Shown: piece after piece, positions 1 to 7,178 of the stretch
How the letters are laid out: every line of letters starts with the position of its first letter
Position numbering within the stretch: the first letter of the stretch is position 1
DNA from: Clostridiaceae bacterium
GTDB lineage: Bacteria; Bacillota; Clostridia; Oscillospirales; Acutalibacteraceae
NCBI GenBank assembly: GCA_904501875.1
Contig: CAJGCQ010000036.1
Span: forward strand, 1-10,485
Direction: 5' to 3'
DNA length: 10,485 nt
The notes under the pieces: generated by a model
The model's input: the letters and a program-made list of their open reading frames with translations, nothing else
Databases searched by the model: none
What the model was told of the DNA's origin: nothing
Program-made: the position numbers and the translations under genes

Positions 1-2
1 AA

Positions 3-365
3 AGAAGCGTTCTTTCATTTTTTGGGATTAAAATACCACTTTACTTAGGCAGTGTAAATGGCAGCTTTGAGAGCCATACCGAAAAAAACGATTTCAAACT
101 ATTGGGTGAAAAACTGCCCATAAGTATTCAAACAAAGAATTTTGAAATGACCAATGAAAAGGTAGTCATTGTATCTAAAGACATTCTTTTAAAGGATCTT
201 GACGGGCTTTTAAAGGCAGAGGCTCAAAAAAATAATATCGGCGTTTTTGAGTTTAAAAACCGAGAATATGAGGAAACAAAGGACGGTATAACCCTTAAAG
301 CGATAATCGCCGCCGAAGAAAATATTGCAGAACCTGAAATTTTGTTATTTAGTAGTGGAAATTAA
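3..365 (+). CDS. yqfD: Sporulation protein YqfD, C-terminal part (5' truncated by window edge)
   Basis: The reading frame is open from the first bases of the window to the TAA at 363-365, giving the last 120 residues of a longer protein. The visible part starts RSVLSFFGIKIPLYLG, the kind of segment found in the C-terminal half of YqfD family proteins, which are about 400 residues long. A beta-rich stretch follows, then an amphipathic region and an acidic end. YqfD is a membrane-associated protein needed for efficient sporulation in Bacillus and lies directly upstream of phoH there, as it does here. The TTG at 102 is an internal codon, not the start. The identification rests on the short motif plus the phoH-ybeY-era context; the N-terminal part and its membrane segments lie outside the window. 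Confidence 0.8.
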   Translation, partial: RSVLSFFGIKIPLYLGSVNGSFESHTEKNDFKLLGEKLPISIQTKNFEMTNEKVVIVSKDILLKDLDGLLKAEAQKNNIGVFEFKNREYEETKDGITLKAIIAAEENIAEPEILLFSSGN

Positions 366-374
366 GAAAAAATG

Positions 375-383
375 TGGTATAAT
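375..383 (+). promoter_or_regulatory. Extended -10 promoter candidate upstream of phoH
   Basis: TGGTATAAT (TG at 375-376, TATAAT at 378-383) is a perfect extended -10 element, 47 bases before the phoH start and just after the yqfD stop. No good -35 hexamer is seen 16-18 bases upstream, which is common for extended -10 promoters. It would let phoH-ybeY-era be expressed in vegetative cells independently of sporulation-specific yqfD. The promoter is inferred from sequence only. Confidence 0.5.
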
Positions 384-429
384 GTAATAGAATGTATTAA
401 AATTTTTATGTTGTTAAGGAGCGTAATAA

Positions 430-1389
430 TTGTTCGAGCAGACGGTTGATATTGAAAGGATAGAGCAGATTGTAAACCTGTTCGGAAACTTCGACGAAAA
501 TATAAAGCGTATCGAAAAGAAATACAAGGTAATAATAACCTCACACGGAAGTCAGATAAAGATTAAAGGTGATGTCACCGATGTTATGAATGCGGCACGA
601 ACCGTTGAGGGTCTGCTTGCTATGATTAACAAGGGCGAGCAGATAACTGAGCAGAGCATTAACTATGTTGCAAGCCTCGTTGAGGACGGGGAAGATGGAA
701 AAATCAGCGCCCTTACTAATGCTGACTGCGTTTGTATAACCTCAAAGGGTAAGCCTGTAAAGCCTAAAACAATCGGTCAAAGGCAGTATGTTGAGGCGAT
801 TAAAAAGAAGACCGTAACAATAGGCGTAGGCCCTGCGGGAACAGGAAAAACTTATCTTGCGGTTGCAAGTGCGGTAAACGCTTTCCGTGCCAAGCAGGTA
901 AACCGAATTATTTTAACCCGTCCTGCAGTTGAGGCGGGGGAAAAGTTAGGCTTCCTGCCGGGCGACCTACAGCAAAAGGTTGACCCTTATTTAAGACCGC
1001 TTTATGACGCTCTTTTTGATATGATGGGTGCTGAGAACTTCCAAAAATGTCAGGAACGCGGAGATATTGAAGTGGCACCGCTTGCTTATATGCGTGGCAG
1101 AACCTTGGACGACAGCTTTATTATTCTTGACGAGGCGCAAAATACCACAACTGAGCAAATGAAGATGTTTTTAACCCGATTGGGTTTTAATTCAAAGGCA
1201 GTTGTCACGGGGGATATCACACAGATAGACCTGCCTGACGGTAAGCGTTCGGGTCTTAAGGACGCAGTAAGGATTCTTAAAAATATAGACGATATTGCAA
1301 TTCATCAACTAACAGGCCGTGATGTTGTTCGCCACCGCCTTGTTCAGGAAATTATAAAAGCTTACGAAAGAAGTGCTGAAAAGAAATGA
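430..1389 (+). CDS. phoH: PhoH family ATPase (PhoH-like/YbeZ type)
   Basis: This 319-residue cytoplasmic P-loop ATPase has the usual length for the family. An N-terminal KH-like region (about residues 30-70) precedes the ATPase domain. Walker A is GPAGTGKT at 134-141, Walker B is IILDEAQN at 231-238, and the sensor-like GDITQIDLP lies at 261-269. The start is TTG at 430: two in-frame TAA codons at 424-429 exclude anything further upstream, and AAGGAG at 416-421 is well spaced. The E. coli relative YbeZ works with the endoribonuclease YbeY, and here the phoH TGA overlaps the ybeY ATG (ATGA), so translation is probably coupled. The exact activity of PhoH proteins (RNA helicase-like or ATP-driven RNase partner) is not settled; the family assignment is firm. 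Confidence 0.95.
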   Translation: MFEQTVDIERIEQIVNLFGNFDENIKRIEKKYKVIITSHGSQIKIKGDVTDVMNAARTVEGLLAMINKGEQITEQSINYVASLVEDGEDGKISALTNADCVCITSKGKPVKPKTIGQRQYVEAIKKKTVTIGVGPAGTGKTYLAVASAVNAFRAKQVNRIILTRPAVEAGEKLGFLPGDLQQKVDPYLRPLYDALFDMMGAENFQKCQERGDIEVAPLAYMRGRTLDDSFIILDEAQNTTTEQMKMFLTRLGFNSKAVVTGDITQIDLPDGKRSGLKDAVRILKNIDDIAIHQLTGRDVVRHRLVQEIIKAYERSAEKK

Positions 1390-1868
1390 GTGTAAAGGTA
1401 ACCATTACAGACAAGCAGAAAACAATAAAGCTCCCCACGGGTACAAGGCTTCTTATCAGAAAGGCTTGCACCGCAACCCTTAAGCTTGAGGGTTTTGATG
1501 ACCCTGCCGAGGTGGAAGTTACATTAGTAAATGATGACACTATAAGAGAAATGAACAGTAAGTTCCGCAATATTGACGCATCCACCGATGTGCTCTCTTT
1601 CCCCCTTGGCGAAAACGGCGTTTATGATCAAAATCCCGAAACGGCGGCTAAAATGCTTGGTGATATTGTTATATCGGTTGAGCACGCCGTTTCACAAGCA
1701 GACCTTTACGGCCACGGTATCGAGCGTGAAATGGCTTTCCTGACCGTTCACTCAATGCTTCATCTCTTGGGGTATGACCACGAAAACGGGGGACTGGAGA
1801 AGACCGTTATGCGGGAAAAAGAGGAAAACGTACTTGACGCTTTAGGTCTTGCAGTCAATAAAATCTAA
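1386..1868 (+). CDS. ybeY: Endoribonuclease YbeY (16S rRNA 3'-end maturation)
   Basis: This 160-residue protein of the UPF0054/YbeY family is a zinc-dependent single-strand endoribonuclease involved in 16S rRNA 3'-end processing and 70S quality control. The diagnostic metal site is complete: HSMLHLLGYDH at 122-132 supplies His122, His126 and His132. The upstream conserved stretch RNIDASTDVLSFPL (61-74) and LGDIVIS (91-97) are also typical. The start ATG at 1386 overlaps the phoH stop by four bases. Era follows after 18 bases, and both YbeY and Era act at the 3' end of 16S rRNA, so the cluster makes functional sense. Length and motifs show no sign of damage. Confidence 0.96.
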   Translation: MSVKVTITDKQKTIKLPTGTRLLIRKACTATLKLEGFDDPAEVEVTLVNDDTIREMNSKFRNIDASTDVLSFPLGENGVYDQNPETAAKMLGDIVISVEHAVSQADLYGHGIEREMAFLTVHSMLHLLGYDHENGGLEKTVMREKEENVLDALGLAVNKI

Positions 1869-1886
1869 TACATAAGGGAAGAATAA

Positions 1887-2804
1887 ATGAAAGAGAAATC
1901 AGCTTTTATTACAATTATAGGCAGACCTAATGTGGGAAAATCGTCCCTGATGAACCGAATTTTGGGTCAAAAGGTAGCCATTGTTTCGGACAAGCCCCAG
2001 ACCACACGAACTAAAATTTCCGGTATTTTAACCAAGGGCGCAGACCAGCTTGTTTTTATCGATACACCGGGTTTTCACAAGCCGAGGAATGTGCTTGATA
2101 AAAATATGAACAGGGCTGTAAGCGACGGTATGGCAGATGTTGATGCCGCTGTACTTGTGGTTGAGGCGGCACCCAAGTTTAGCCTTGAGGGCGGTTTGCC
2201 GCCGGCAGAGACCGAGCTTATAAAGGAACTCAAAAGAAGAAATCATCACGCTGTGCTTGTTATTAACAAAATAGATATCCTCCAAAATAAGGAAGCCCTT
2301 TTAACCCTTATTACTCTTTATACAAAGGAATTTGACTTTGATACGGTAGTGCCACTTTCGGCAAAAACGGGGGACGGGGTAAATATCCTTTTAAACGAGC
2401 TTTATAAATTTTCAAAACCCTCTCCCCATTATTTTGACGATGATGATATAACAGACCAGCCCGAAAAGGTAATGGTAGCCGAAATGATAAGGGAAAAGCT
2501 GCTGCGGAGTCTCGAAAAGGAGGTGCCCCACGGTATTGCGGTTGACCTTGAACGCTTTGTGGAGCGTGATACGGCAGAGGGCGAGCCTATTGTAGAGGTT
2601 GAGGCTACTATTATTTGCGAAAAAGAGTCCCACAAGGGCATTATTATTGGCAAGGGCGGGGTAATGCTTAAAAAAATCGGCACCTTAGCACGCCGTGATA
2701 TTGAAGAATTTTTCGGAATTCGTGCATCTGTCAAGCTTTGGGTAAAGGTGAAGGAAGACTGGAGAAACAGGCAAGGCCTTATCCACACCTTTGGTCTTGA
2801 TTAA
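1887..2804 (+). CDS. era: GTPase Era (30S subunit assembly)
   Basis: This 305-residue protein has an N-terminal GTPase domain and a C-terminal KH domain. G1 is GRPNVGKS at 12-19, G3 is DTPG at 59-62, G4 is NKID at 127-130 and G5 is SAK at 148-150. The inter-domain segment FDDDDITDQPE (183-193) and the KH GxxG loop GKGG at 255-258 are also present. Era binds the 3' end of 16S rRNA and checks 30S maturation. The ATG at 1887 follows an AAGGGA ribosome-binding site at 1874-1879. The genes pgpH, dgkA and cdd, often interspersed upstream in other Firmicutes, are missing. No clear terminator follows; the next gene starts 86 bases later, behind a possible promoter of its own. Confidence 0.97.
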   Translation: MKEKSAFITIIGRPNVGKSSLMNRILGQKVAIVSDKPQTTRTKISGILTKGADQLVFIDTPGFHKPRNVLDKNMNRAVSDGMADVDAAVLVVEAAPKFSLEGGLPPAETELIKELKRRNHHAVLVINKIDILQNKEALLTLITLYTKEFDFDTVVPLSAKTGDGVNILLNELYKFSKPSPHYFDDDDITDQPEKVMVAEMIREKLLRSLEKEVPHGIAVDLERFVERDTAEGEPIVEVEATIICEKESHKGIIIGKGGVMLKKIGTLARRDIEEFFGIRASVKLWVKVKEDWRNRQGLIHTFGLD

Positions 2805-2807
2805 ATT

Positions 2808-2834
2808 TTGTTTACTGTAATTTCCTATTATAAT
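2808..2834 (+). promoter_or_regulatory. Possible sigma-A promoter for yqzL-recO-mutS2
   Basis: TATAAT at 2829-2834 is a consensus -10. The best upstream hexamer, TTGTTT at 2808-2813, leaves a short 15-base spacer, so the -35 match is poor. The site lies in the 86-base gap between era and the small yqzL-type gene, the largest gap in the housekeeping block. A separate transcription start is therefore plausible but not certain. Confidence 0.35.
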
Positions 2835-2890
2835 ACCGTCTTAATGGTGAAAACTTTTAATGTTATCTTTAACGACAGGCGGTAAAATGA

Positions 2891-3055
2891 ATGGAAAACG
2901 AAAATTTGTGGAATAATTTTTTAAAAAGCGGCAGCGTAAGTGATTATTTAACCTTTGCAAGTCTGCGTAAGGAGAACGAGGTAAGTGGAAGAGAATCAGT
3001 CCCGCTTTACAACCGAGGCTTTAGTGATAAAGGAAATGAGCGTGGGGGAGAGTGA
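2891..3055 (+). CDS. yqzL: YqzL-family small protein overlapping recO
   Basis: This 54-codon frame encodes MENENLWNNFLKSGSVSDYL and continues with TFASLRKENE before running into recO in another frame. The pattern Trp-x2-Phe-x2-(S/T)Gly-x3-Tyr-Leu is what I recall for the YqzL family, small proteins of about 45-55 residues encoded between era and recO in Bacillus and clostridia. Position and motif agree. The function is unknown. A modest AGGCGG at 2877-2882 precedes the ATG at 2891. The last 23 codons lie inside the recO reading frame (71-base overlap), and only about the first 30 residues look family-like. Translation here would bring ribosomes to the recO ribosome-binding site at 2969-2974, so coupling is likely. 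Confidence 0.72.
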   Translation: MENENLWNNFLKSGSVSDYLTFASLRKENEVSGRESVPLYNRGFSDKGNERGGE

Positions 3056-3743
3056 CCGACTGGTCACTCTCTTCACCCGAGATTACGGCATAATCCGTGC
3101 GTTTGCGGCGGGAGCTAAGTCTATAAAATCGAAAAAAGGCACAGCAACCTCCCTGCTTACATATGGTAGCTTTACAATTCTCAAAAAAAAGGACACTTAT
3201 AAAATATATGAGGCCACCCCGATTCGTCTGTTTTTCGCTGCGGGAAGCAGAATTGATGTATTGGCTTTAGCCCAATATTTTTGCGAGCTGTGCGGCGTAA
3301 TAGTTTCCTCCGGCATACCGGACGGGGAATTTTTGCGTCTTATATTAAATTCTCTCCATTTCTTAATCAAGGAAAGGCGTTATCCCCCGCTGATTAAGGC
3401 TATAACCGAGCTTAGAGCCGCTGCGCTTGCAGGCTTTATGCCTAATTTGGTCGCCTGTGAGGGCTGCGGAAAATTTGAGGACGATATAATGTATTTTAAT
3501 ATTTCAGAGGGCAGGCTTTTATGTCCTGACTGTAAGGCGAATTCGGGCGGGCTGACTCCCATTGACCCCACGCTTTTGTCTGCAATGCGCCATATTGTTT
3601 ATTCGGAATTTTCAAGGCTCTATTCATTTACAATACCCGAGGAAAGTGCGAACCGCCTTTCTGAAATCACCGGCAAATATATCACCCTGCAAACCGACCA
3701 CCGCTTTGCCGCACTTGATTTTTATAATACTGTTAAGGAGTAA
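2985..3743 (+). CDS. recO: DNA repair protein RecO
   Basis: This 252-residue protein matches the RecO family in length and layout. The N-terminal OB-fold segment reads TEALVIKEMSVGESDRLVTL (10-29) followed by FTRDYG, a helical middle follows, and a Cys4 zinc-binding site has C158/C161 and C180/C183. RecO binds single-stranded DNA and SSB and helps load RecA with RecR in the RecFOR pathway. The GTG at 2985 is chosen because AAGGAG lies at 2969-2974 and the conserved TEALV segment comes before the first in-frame ATG at 3038. mutS2 begins two bases after the recO stop, so the two genes surely share a transcript. Confidence 0.94.
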   Translation: MEENQSRFTTEALVIKEMSVGESDRLVTLFTRDYGIIRAFAAGAKSIKSKKGTATSLLTYGSFTILKKKDTYKIYEATPIRLFFAAGSRIDVLALAQYFCELCGVIVSSGIPDGEFLRLILNSLHFLIKERRYPPLIKAITELRAAALAGFMPNLVACEGCGKFEDDIMYFNISEGRLLCPDCKANSGGLTPIDPTLLSAMRHIVYSEFSRLYSFTIPEESANRLSEITGKYITLQTDHRFAALDFYNTVKE

Positions 3744-3745
3744 CT

Positions 3746-6136
3746 ATGGAGTATAAAATCGAGAGATATTTAAAAACTCTTGAATTAGATAAAATTTTAA
3801 ATATGTTAGCCGAAGAGGCTACCCTGACCGATGCGGCCGATGCCGCACGCTCTTTAACACCTCAAACCGATATTAACTGGGTAGGGGAAGCGTTAAAAAA
3901 TACAGGGGATGCTTATGATTTTATGTCCCGCTATTCTGCTCCCTCGTTTGGTGCGGCTAAAAATGTTTCCTCCCCTTTAAGACGGGCAGAGGCTTCTGCG
4001 GTGCTTTCGATAACGGAACTGCTGGACATTGCCGAAACATTAAGGGTTATCCGCTTTGTTAAAAACTGGCGCGAGGACTGTTCGGGAATGATGAAAACCT
4101 CCATAGACCCGTTGTTTTCAGCCCTTGTGCCCAATAAATACTTAGAGGAAAAGATTTCCTTTTCTATAAAAAACGAGGAGGAGCTTAACGATAACGCCTC
4201 ACCTGCACTTTGTGATATAAGGCGTAAAATTGCCTCAAAATCGGCTAAAATTCGTGACAGCCTTGATAAGCTTATTAAAGGCCCCACCGCTAAATATCTG
4301 CAGGAGGCTATCGTAACCCAGCGGGACGGAAGGTTTGTAATACCTCTTAAAGCGGAGTATAAAGGTCAGCTAAATGGTATTGTGCACGATACCTCGGCAA
4401 CCGGCTCTACCGTATTTATTGAGCCTATGACGGTGGTTGAAATCAATAACGAAATTAGGGTGCTAAAGCTTAGAGAACAAGAGGAAATAGAGCGTATTCT
4501 ATCCGAGCTTTCAGCCGATGCGGGGAGCTTTGCTGACAGCATTATATATTCCTATAACGCCCTTTGCGAGCTGAATCTGATTTTTGCAAAGGCAAAGCTT
4601 GCCTATAAAATGAAAGCGAGTATGCCTGAGATTAACAGGGACGGCTACACCTATCTAAAGCGTGCGAGGCATCCGCTTATTAATTATAAAACCGTAGTCC
4701 CGATAACTCTGGAGCTCGGCAGGGAATATGATACACTTATTATAACCGGTCCCAACACGGGCGGTAAAACAGTTACGCTTAAGACTATCGGTCTGCTTAC
4801 CTTTATGACAATGTGCGGACTTATGATTCCTACCGATGACGGCAGCAGGATAGCTATATATTCAAAAATCTTTGCTGATATTGGTGATGAACAGAGCATA
4901 GAGCAGTCGCTTTCTACCTTTTCTTCCCATATGGTTAACATAATTTCTATAACCGAGCAGGCCGATAATGATTCGCTTGTGCTGTTTGACGAGCTTTGTG
5001 CTGGTACAGACCCCATTGAGGGTGCGGCTCTTGCAAGGTCTATTTTAGCACGGCTTTCGGCTTTTGGTGCAAAAACAGTTTCTACTACCCATTACCCCGA
5101 GCTTAAATCCTATGCTATTGATGCCGACAGGGTTGAAAACGCCTCCTGCGAGTTTGATGTGGCAACACTAAAGCCTACATACAGGCTGATTATTGGTATG
5201 CCGGGGCGCTCAAATGCCTTTGCGATTTCGGGGCGCTTGGGACTTGATAAAAGCATTATAGATAACGCTAAGGAATATGTTTCGGATAGCGATTTGCGCT
5301 TTGAGAGGGTTGTCGCCGCTCTTGAAACCGCACGAAAAGAGGCTGAGGACGAGCGTGATGAAGCAAAACTCCTCAGAGTAAAGCTTGAAGAATCCCGCAA
5401 AAAGAGCGAACAGCTCGAGCACGAATTCGCAATAAAGCAAGAAAAGCTTATGGAGCAAACCCGTGAGAAGGCCAACCGAATAATAGAAAATGCCCGTTAT
5501 CAGTCTTCACGGCTTTTAAATGAGCTTGAGGAAATAAAAAAGCAGCTTAACGCCGAAAATGCGTCAAAGCTTGCCGAAAGGGCGAGAGCTAACTTTAAAA
5601 ACACGCTAAGTCAGCTTGAAGAAAGCGCCGACCCCGTAACAAAGCGCACCGCAAGCGGCGAAGCGGTGACTGCACTTCAAAAAGGTGATACAGTTATGGT
5701 GGCGGATATCAACCGTGAGGCAACTGTTCTTGATGTAAAGAATGACAAAAAGCAGGCTTTGGTAGTTTCGGGTGCTATAAAGCTGTGGACGAATTTTGAT
5801 AATCTTCGCCTTAAAAAGCAGGGCACAAGCAATCAGGATTTAAGGAAAACCCGCAAGGTTTCAGGGCTTATTTCCCGAGGTCAGCGTTCGGTTTCAGGGG
5901 AGGTTGATTTGCGGGGGATGGCATCGGATGAGGCGATTTTAGAGCTTGATAAATATATAGATAATGCCGTACTCTCGGGAATTACTACTGTTACAATAAT
6001 TCACGGCAAGGGTACGGGTGTGCTTAGAAAAGCCGTTCAGGCGCATCTCAAAGCACATAAAAACATCAAATCCTACCGTACCGGTTCCTTCGGTGAAGGG
6101 GAAAACGGCGTTACCATAGCCGAAATTAATGAATAG
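3746..6136 (+). CDS. mutS2: MutS2 family ATPase/endonuclease with Smr domain
   Basis: This 796-residue protein is close to the usual MutS2 length of about 780-790. It has the MutS core (levers about 1-310) without the N-terminal mismatch-binding domain of MutS1. The ABC-type ATPase has Walker A GPNTGGKT at 335-342 and Walker B LVLFDELCAGTDP at 411-423. A long charged coiled coil spans about 510-625, a small beta-barrel (KOW-like) about 643-691, and a C-terminal Smr domain about 715-796 carries VDLRG (720-724) and HGKG (753-756). MutS2 proteins have been linked to recombination control and, in Bacillus, to splitting of collided ribosomes. The ATG at 3746 follows AAGGAG (3735-3740), which lies inside the end of recO, so the two are translationally close. 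All catalytic motifs are intact. Confidence 0.96.
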   Translation: MEYKIERYLKTLELDKILNMLAEEATLTDAADAARSLTPQTDINWVGEALKNTGDAYDFMSRYSAPSFGAAKNVSSPLRRAEASAVLSITELLDIAETLRVIRFVKNWREDCSGMMKTSIDPLFSALVPNKYLEEKISFSIKNEEELNDNASPALCDIRRKIASKSAKIRDSLDKLIKGPTAKYLQEAIVTQRDGRFVIPLKAEYKGQLNGIVHDTSATGSTVFIEPMTVVEINNEIRVLKLREQEEIERILSELSADAGSFADSIIYSYNALCELNLIFAKAKLAYKMKASMPEINRDGYTYLKRARHPLINYKTVVPITLELGREYDTLIITGPNTGGKTVTLKTIGLLTFMTMCGLMIPTDDGSRIAIYSKIFADIGDEQSIEQSLSTFSSHMVNIISITEQADNDSLVLFDELCAGTDPIEGAALARSILARLSAFGAKTVSTTHYPELKSYAIDADRVENASCEFDVATLKPTYRLIIGMPGRSNAFAISGRLGLDKSIIDNAKEYVSDSDLRFERVVAALETARKEAEDERDEAKLLRVKLEESRKKSEQLEHEFAIKQEKLMEQTREKANRIIENARYQSSRLLNELEEIKKQLNAENASKLAERARANFKNTLSQLEESADPVTKRTASGEAVTALQKGDTVMVADINREATVLDVKNDKKQALVVSGAIKLWTNFDNLRLKKQGTSNQDLRKTRKVSGLISRGQRSVSGEVDLRGMASDEAILELDKYIDNAVLSGITTVTIIHGKGTGVLRKAVQAHLKAHKNIKSYRTGSFGEGENGVTIAEINE

Positions 6137-6167
6137 TTTACATATAGGGAGACCTATATAATATAAA
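6137..6167 (+). promoter_or_regulatory. Dyad-containing promoter region of rubrerythrin
   Basis: ATATAGG (6142-6148), GAGA, CCTATAT (6153-6159) form a perfect 7-bp inverted repeat. It is flanked by TTTACA (6137-6142) and TATAAA (6162-6167), a 19-base spacing with the dyad between them, as in MerR-type promoters. An alternative -10, TATAAT at 6157-6162, overlaps the dyad but would leave only 14 bases to TTTACA. A 7-bp stem with a GNRA-like GAGA loop in mRNA is another reading. The assignment as a promoter or operator is inferred. Confidence 0.4.
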
Positions 6168-6188
6168 AAATCCAAGGAGGAAATTAAA

Positions 6189-6725
6189 ATGAGTAAGTAT
6201 AAGGGAACACAAACCGAAAAAAATCTCCGCACCGCATTTTCGGGCGAGTCTGAGGCGAGAAATAAGTATACCTATTTCGCTTCTGTTGCAAAGAAAGAGG
6301 GATATGAGCAGATTTCAGCCCTTTTCTTAAAGACCGCTGAGAACGAAAAAGAGCACGCTAAGATGTGGTTTAAGGAGTTAGAGGGCTTAGGCGATACCGC
6401 CGCTAATCTCCTTTCCGCCGCAGAGGGCGAGAATTACGAGTGGACAGATATGTACGACGGCTTTGCTAAAACCGCAGAGGAAGAGGGCTTTACAGAGCTT
6501 GCTAAAAAATTCCGTATGGTAGCCGCTATTGAAAAGCACCATGAAGAGCGTTACCGTGCACTGCTTAAAAATGTTGAGACTGCTGCTGTGTTTGAAAAGA
6601 GCGAGGTTAAGGTTTGGGAATGCCGCAACTGCGGACATATTATGGTGGGTACTAAGGCACCTGAGGTTTGCCCTGTATGCGCCCATCCGAGGAGCTATTT
6701 TGAGATAAGCGCCGAAAATTATTAA
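6189..6725 (+). CDS. rbr: Rubrerythrin
   Basis: This 178-residue cytoplasmic non-haem iron protein reduces hydrogen peroxide in anaerobes, taking electrons from rubredoxin or NADH-linked partners. The N-terminal four-helix ferritin-like domain shows Glu20, the Glu53-x2-His56 motif, an acidic AEEEG segment (96-100) and a second ExxH at Glu115/His118. The C-terminal rubredoxin-like domain has CRNC (145-148) and CPVC (161-164) for an FeS4 centre, followed by the family ending AHPRSYFE. Start and expression level are well supported by AAGGAGG at 6174-6180, the strongest ribosome-binding site in the window. It may be transcribed alone or with the following small gene, as no terminator separates them. 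Confidence 0.97.
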   Translation: MSKYKGTQTEKNLRTAFSGESEARNKYTYFASVAKKEGYEQISALFLKTAENEKEHAKMWFKELEGLGDTAANLLSAAEGENYEWTDMYDGFAKTAEEEGFTELAKKFRMVAAIEKHHEERYRALLKNVETAAVFEKSEVKVWECRNCGHIMVGTKAPEVCPVCAHPRSYFEISAENY

Positions 6726-6780
6726 TTATTACTGCATATTAAACCGATTTTTTGCCAATAATTTTTCTAAGAAGAAATTT

Positions 6781-6786
6781 AAGGAG
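6781..6786 (+). promoter_or_regulatory. Ribosome-binding site deciding the start of the 91-residue protein
   Basis: AAGGAG lies seven bases before the ATG at 6794. The longer in-frame start at 6752 has no such site and would put a basic, non-family-like extension before MVKGVSK, so 6794 is preferred. Confidence 0.8.
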
Positions 6787-6793
6787 CAAAAAT

Positions 6794-7069
6794 ATGGTTA
6801 AAGGTGTAAGCAAAACGGTTATAGTCGTCAACAATACGGGGAGTAAGCTTTTTGAAAAAATTGTCTTCTATGTAACTCCCGAATATGGGACGCTGAGCGC
6901 AAAGCAGCTTAAAAAGGCGGCGAGCAGTTTTTCTTTTAACTATGACGATTCATCTCCAAAAGCGGCTTTGCGCCGTAGGATAAAGCGAAAACGTCAGATA
7001 AGGGCTCTTATTTTGACATCTGTTCTTTTGCTTACGCTTATTACTGTCGCTTTAACAATAATTTTCTAA
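6794..7069 (+). CDS. Small conserved-looking protein with C-terminal membrane anchor
   Basis: I do not recognise a named family. The 91-residue product has three visible parts. Residues 1-57 form a soluble head beginning MVKGVSKTVIVVNN, which looks like a beta-strand-led domain and recalls uncharacterised clostridial proteins that open with a KGVSKxVIVV segment. Residues 60-70 are very basic (8 of 11 are Lys or Arg). Residues 71-91 are a single hydrophobic helix that runs to the last residue. The positive cluster before the helix predicts the head stays in the cytoplasm, a tail-anchored layout. It sits 68 bases after rubrerythrin without a terminator in between and is followed by a strong terminator, so co-transcription with rubrerythrin is likely. 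No function is assigned. Confidence 0.75.
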   Translation: MVKGVSKTVIVVNNTGSKLFEKIVFYVTPEYGTLSAKQLKKAASSFSFNYDDSSPKAALRRRIKRKRQIRALILTSVLLLTLITVALTIIF

Positions 7070-7079
7070 ATATTTTATT

Positions 7080-7119
7080 AAAAATGCAGGAAGTACCACA
7101 GTATTTCTTGCATTTTTTT
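7080..7119 (+). terminator. Strong intrinsic terminator after the small membrane-anchored protein
   Basis: A 17-bp stem with two or three G-U pairs (arms 7080-7096 and 7101-7117), a CACA loop and a run of seven T at 7113-7119. It closes the rubrerythrin/small-protein unit. The A-run on its left could make it work in both directions, but no - strand gene is near. Confidence 0.9.
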
Positions 7120-7135
7120 AATTTTCGTTTATAAT
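7107..7135 (+). promoter_or_regulatory. Likely sigma-A promoter of the membrane-protein operon
   Basis: TATAAT at 7130-7135 is a consensus -10. TTGCAT at 7108-7113 (16-base spacer) or CTTGCA at 7107-7112 (17-base spacer) serves as the -35. The -35 lies inside the 3' arm of the preceding terminator. Transcription would start near 7142, placing the inverted repeat at 7147-7178 in the first transcribed bases. Confidence 0.55.
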
Positions 7136-7146
7136 AGTTATAGTTA

Positions 7147-7178
7147 GTCGAAATAGTGCTTAAAGACACTATTTCGAC
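7147..7178. promoter_or_regulatory. Perfect 12-bp inverted repeat with Spo0A-box sequences (putative operator)
   Basis: The arms are GTCGAAATAGTG (7147-7158) and its exact complement (7167-7178), separated by 8 bases. The right side reads TTCGACA at 7173-7179, the exact complement of the 0A box TGTCGAA. The left side reads AGTCGAA at 7146-7152, one mismatch. The dyad lies just after the -10, where 0A boxes repress transcription at B. subtilis abrB. Spo0A repression is inferred; a plain mRNA hairpin is the alternative. There is no T-run, so it is not a terminator. Confidence 0.5.

Noticed and set aside
2429..2788. Long - strand open frames inside era, mutS2 and spoIVB (for example 2429-2788, 5110-5475, 9927-10295)
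   Set aside because: They lie antisense to well-supported genes, are rich in Ser/Leu as expected for shadow frames, and lack ribosome-binding sites or recognisable motifs.
3562..3756. A + strand frame of 64 codons overlapping the end of recO
   Set aside because: It lies wholly within recO and the mutS2 start in another frame, with no ribosome-binding site and no family-like sequence.
6137..6188. PerR box upstream of rubrerythrin
   Set aside because: The dyad ATATAGG/CCTATAT does not match the TTATAATnATTATAA pattern.
7147..7178. Inverted repeat read as an intrinsic terminator
   Set aside because: No T-run follows either arm, and a strong terminator already ends at 7119.
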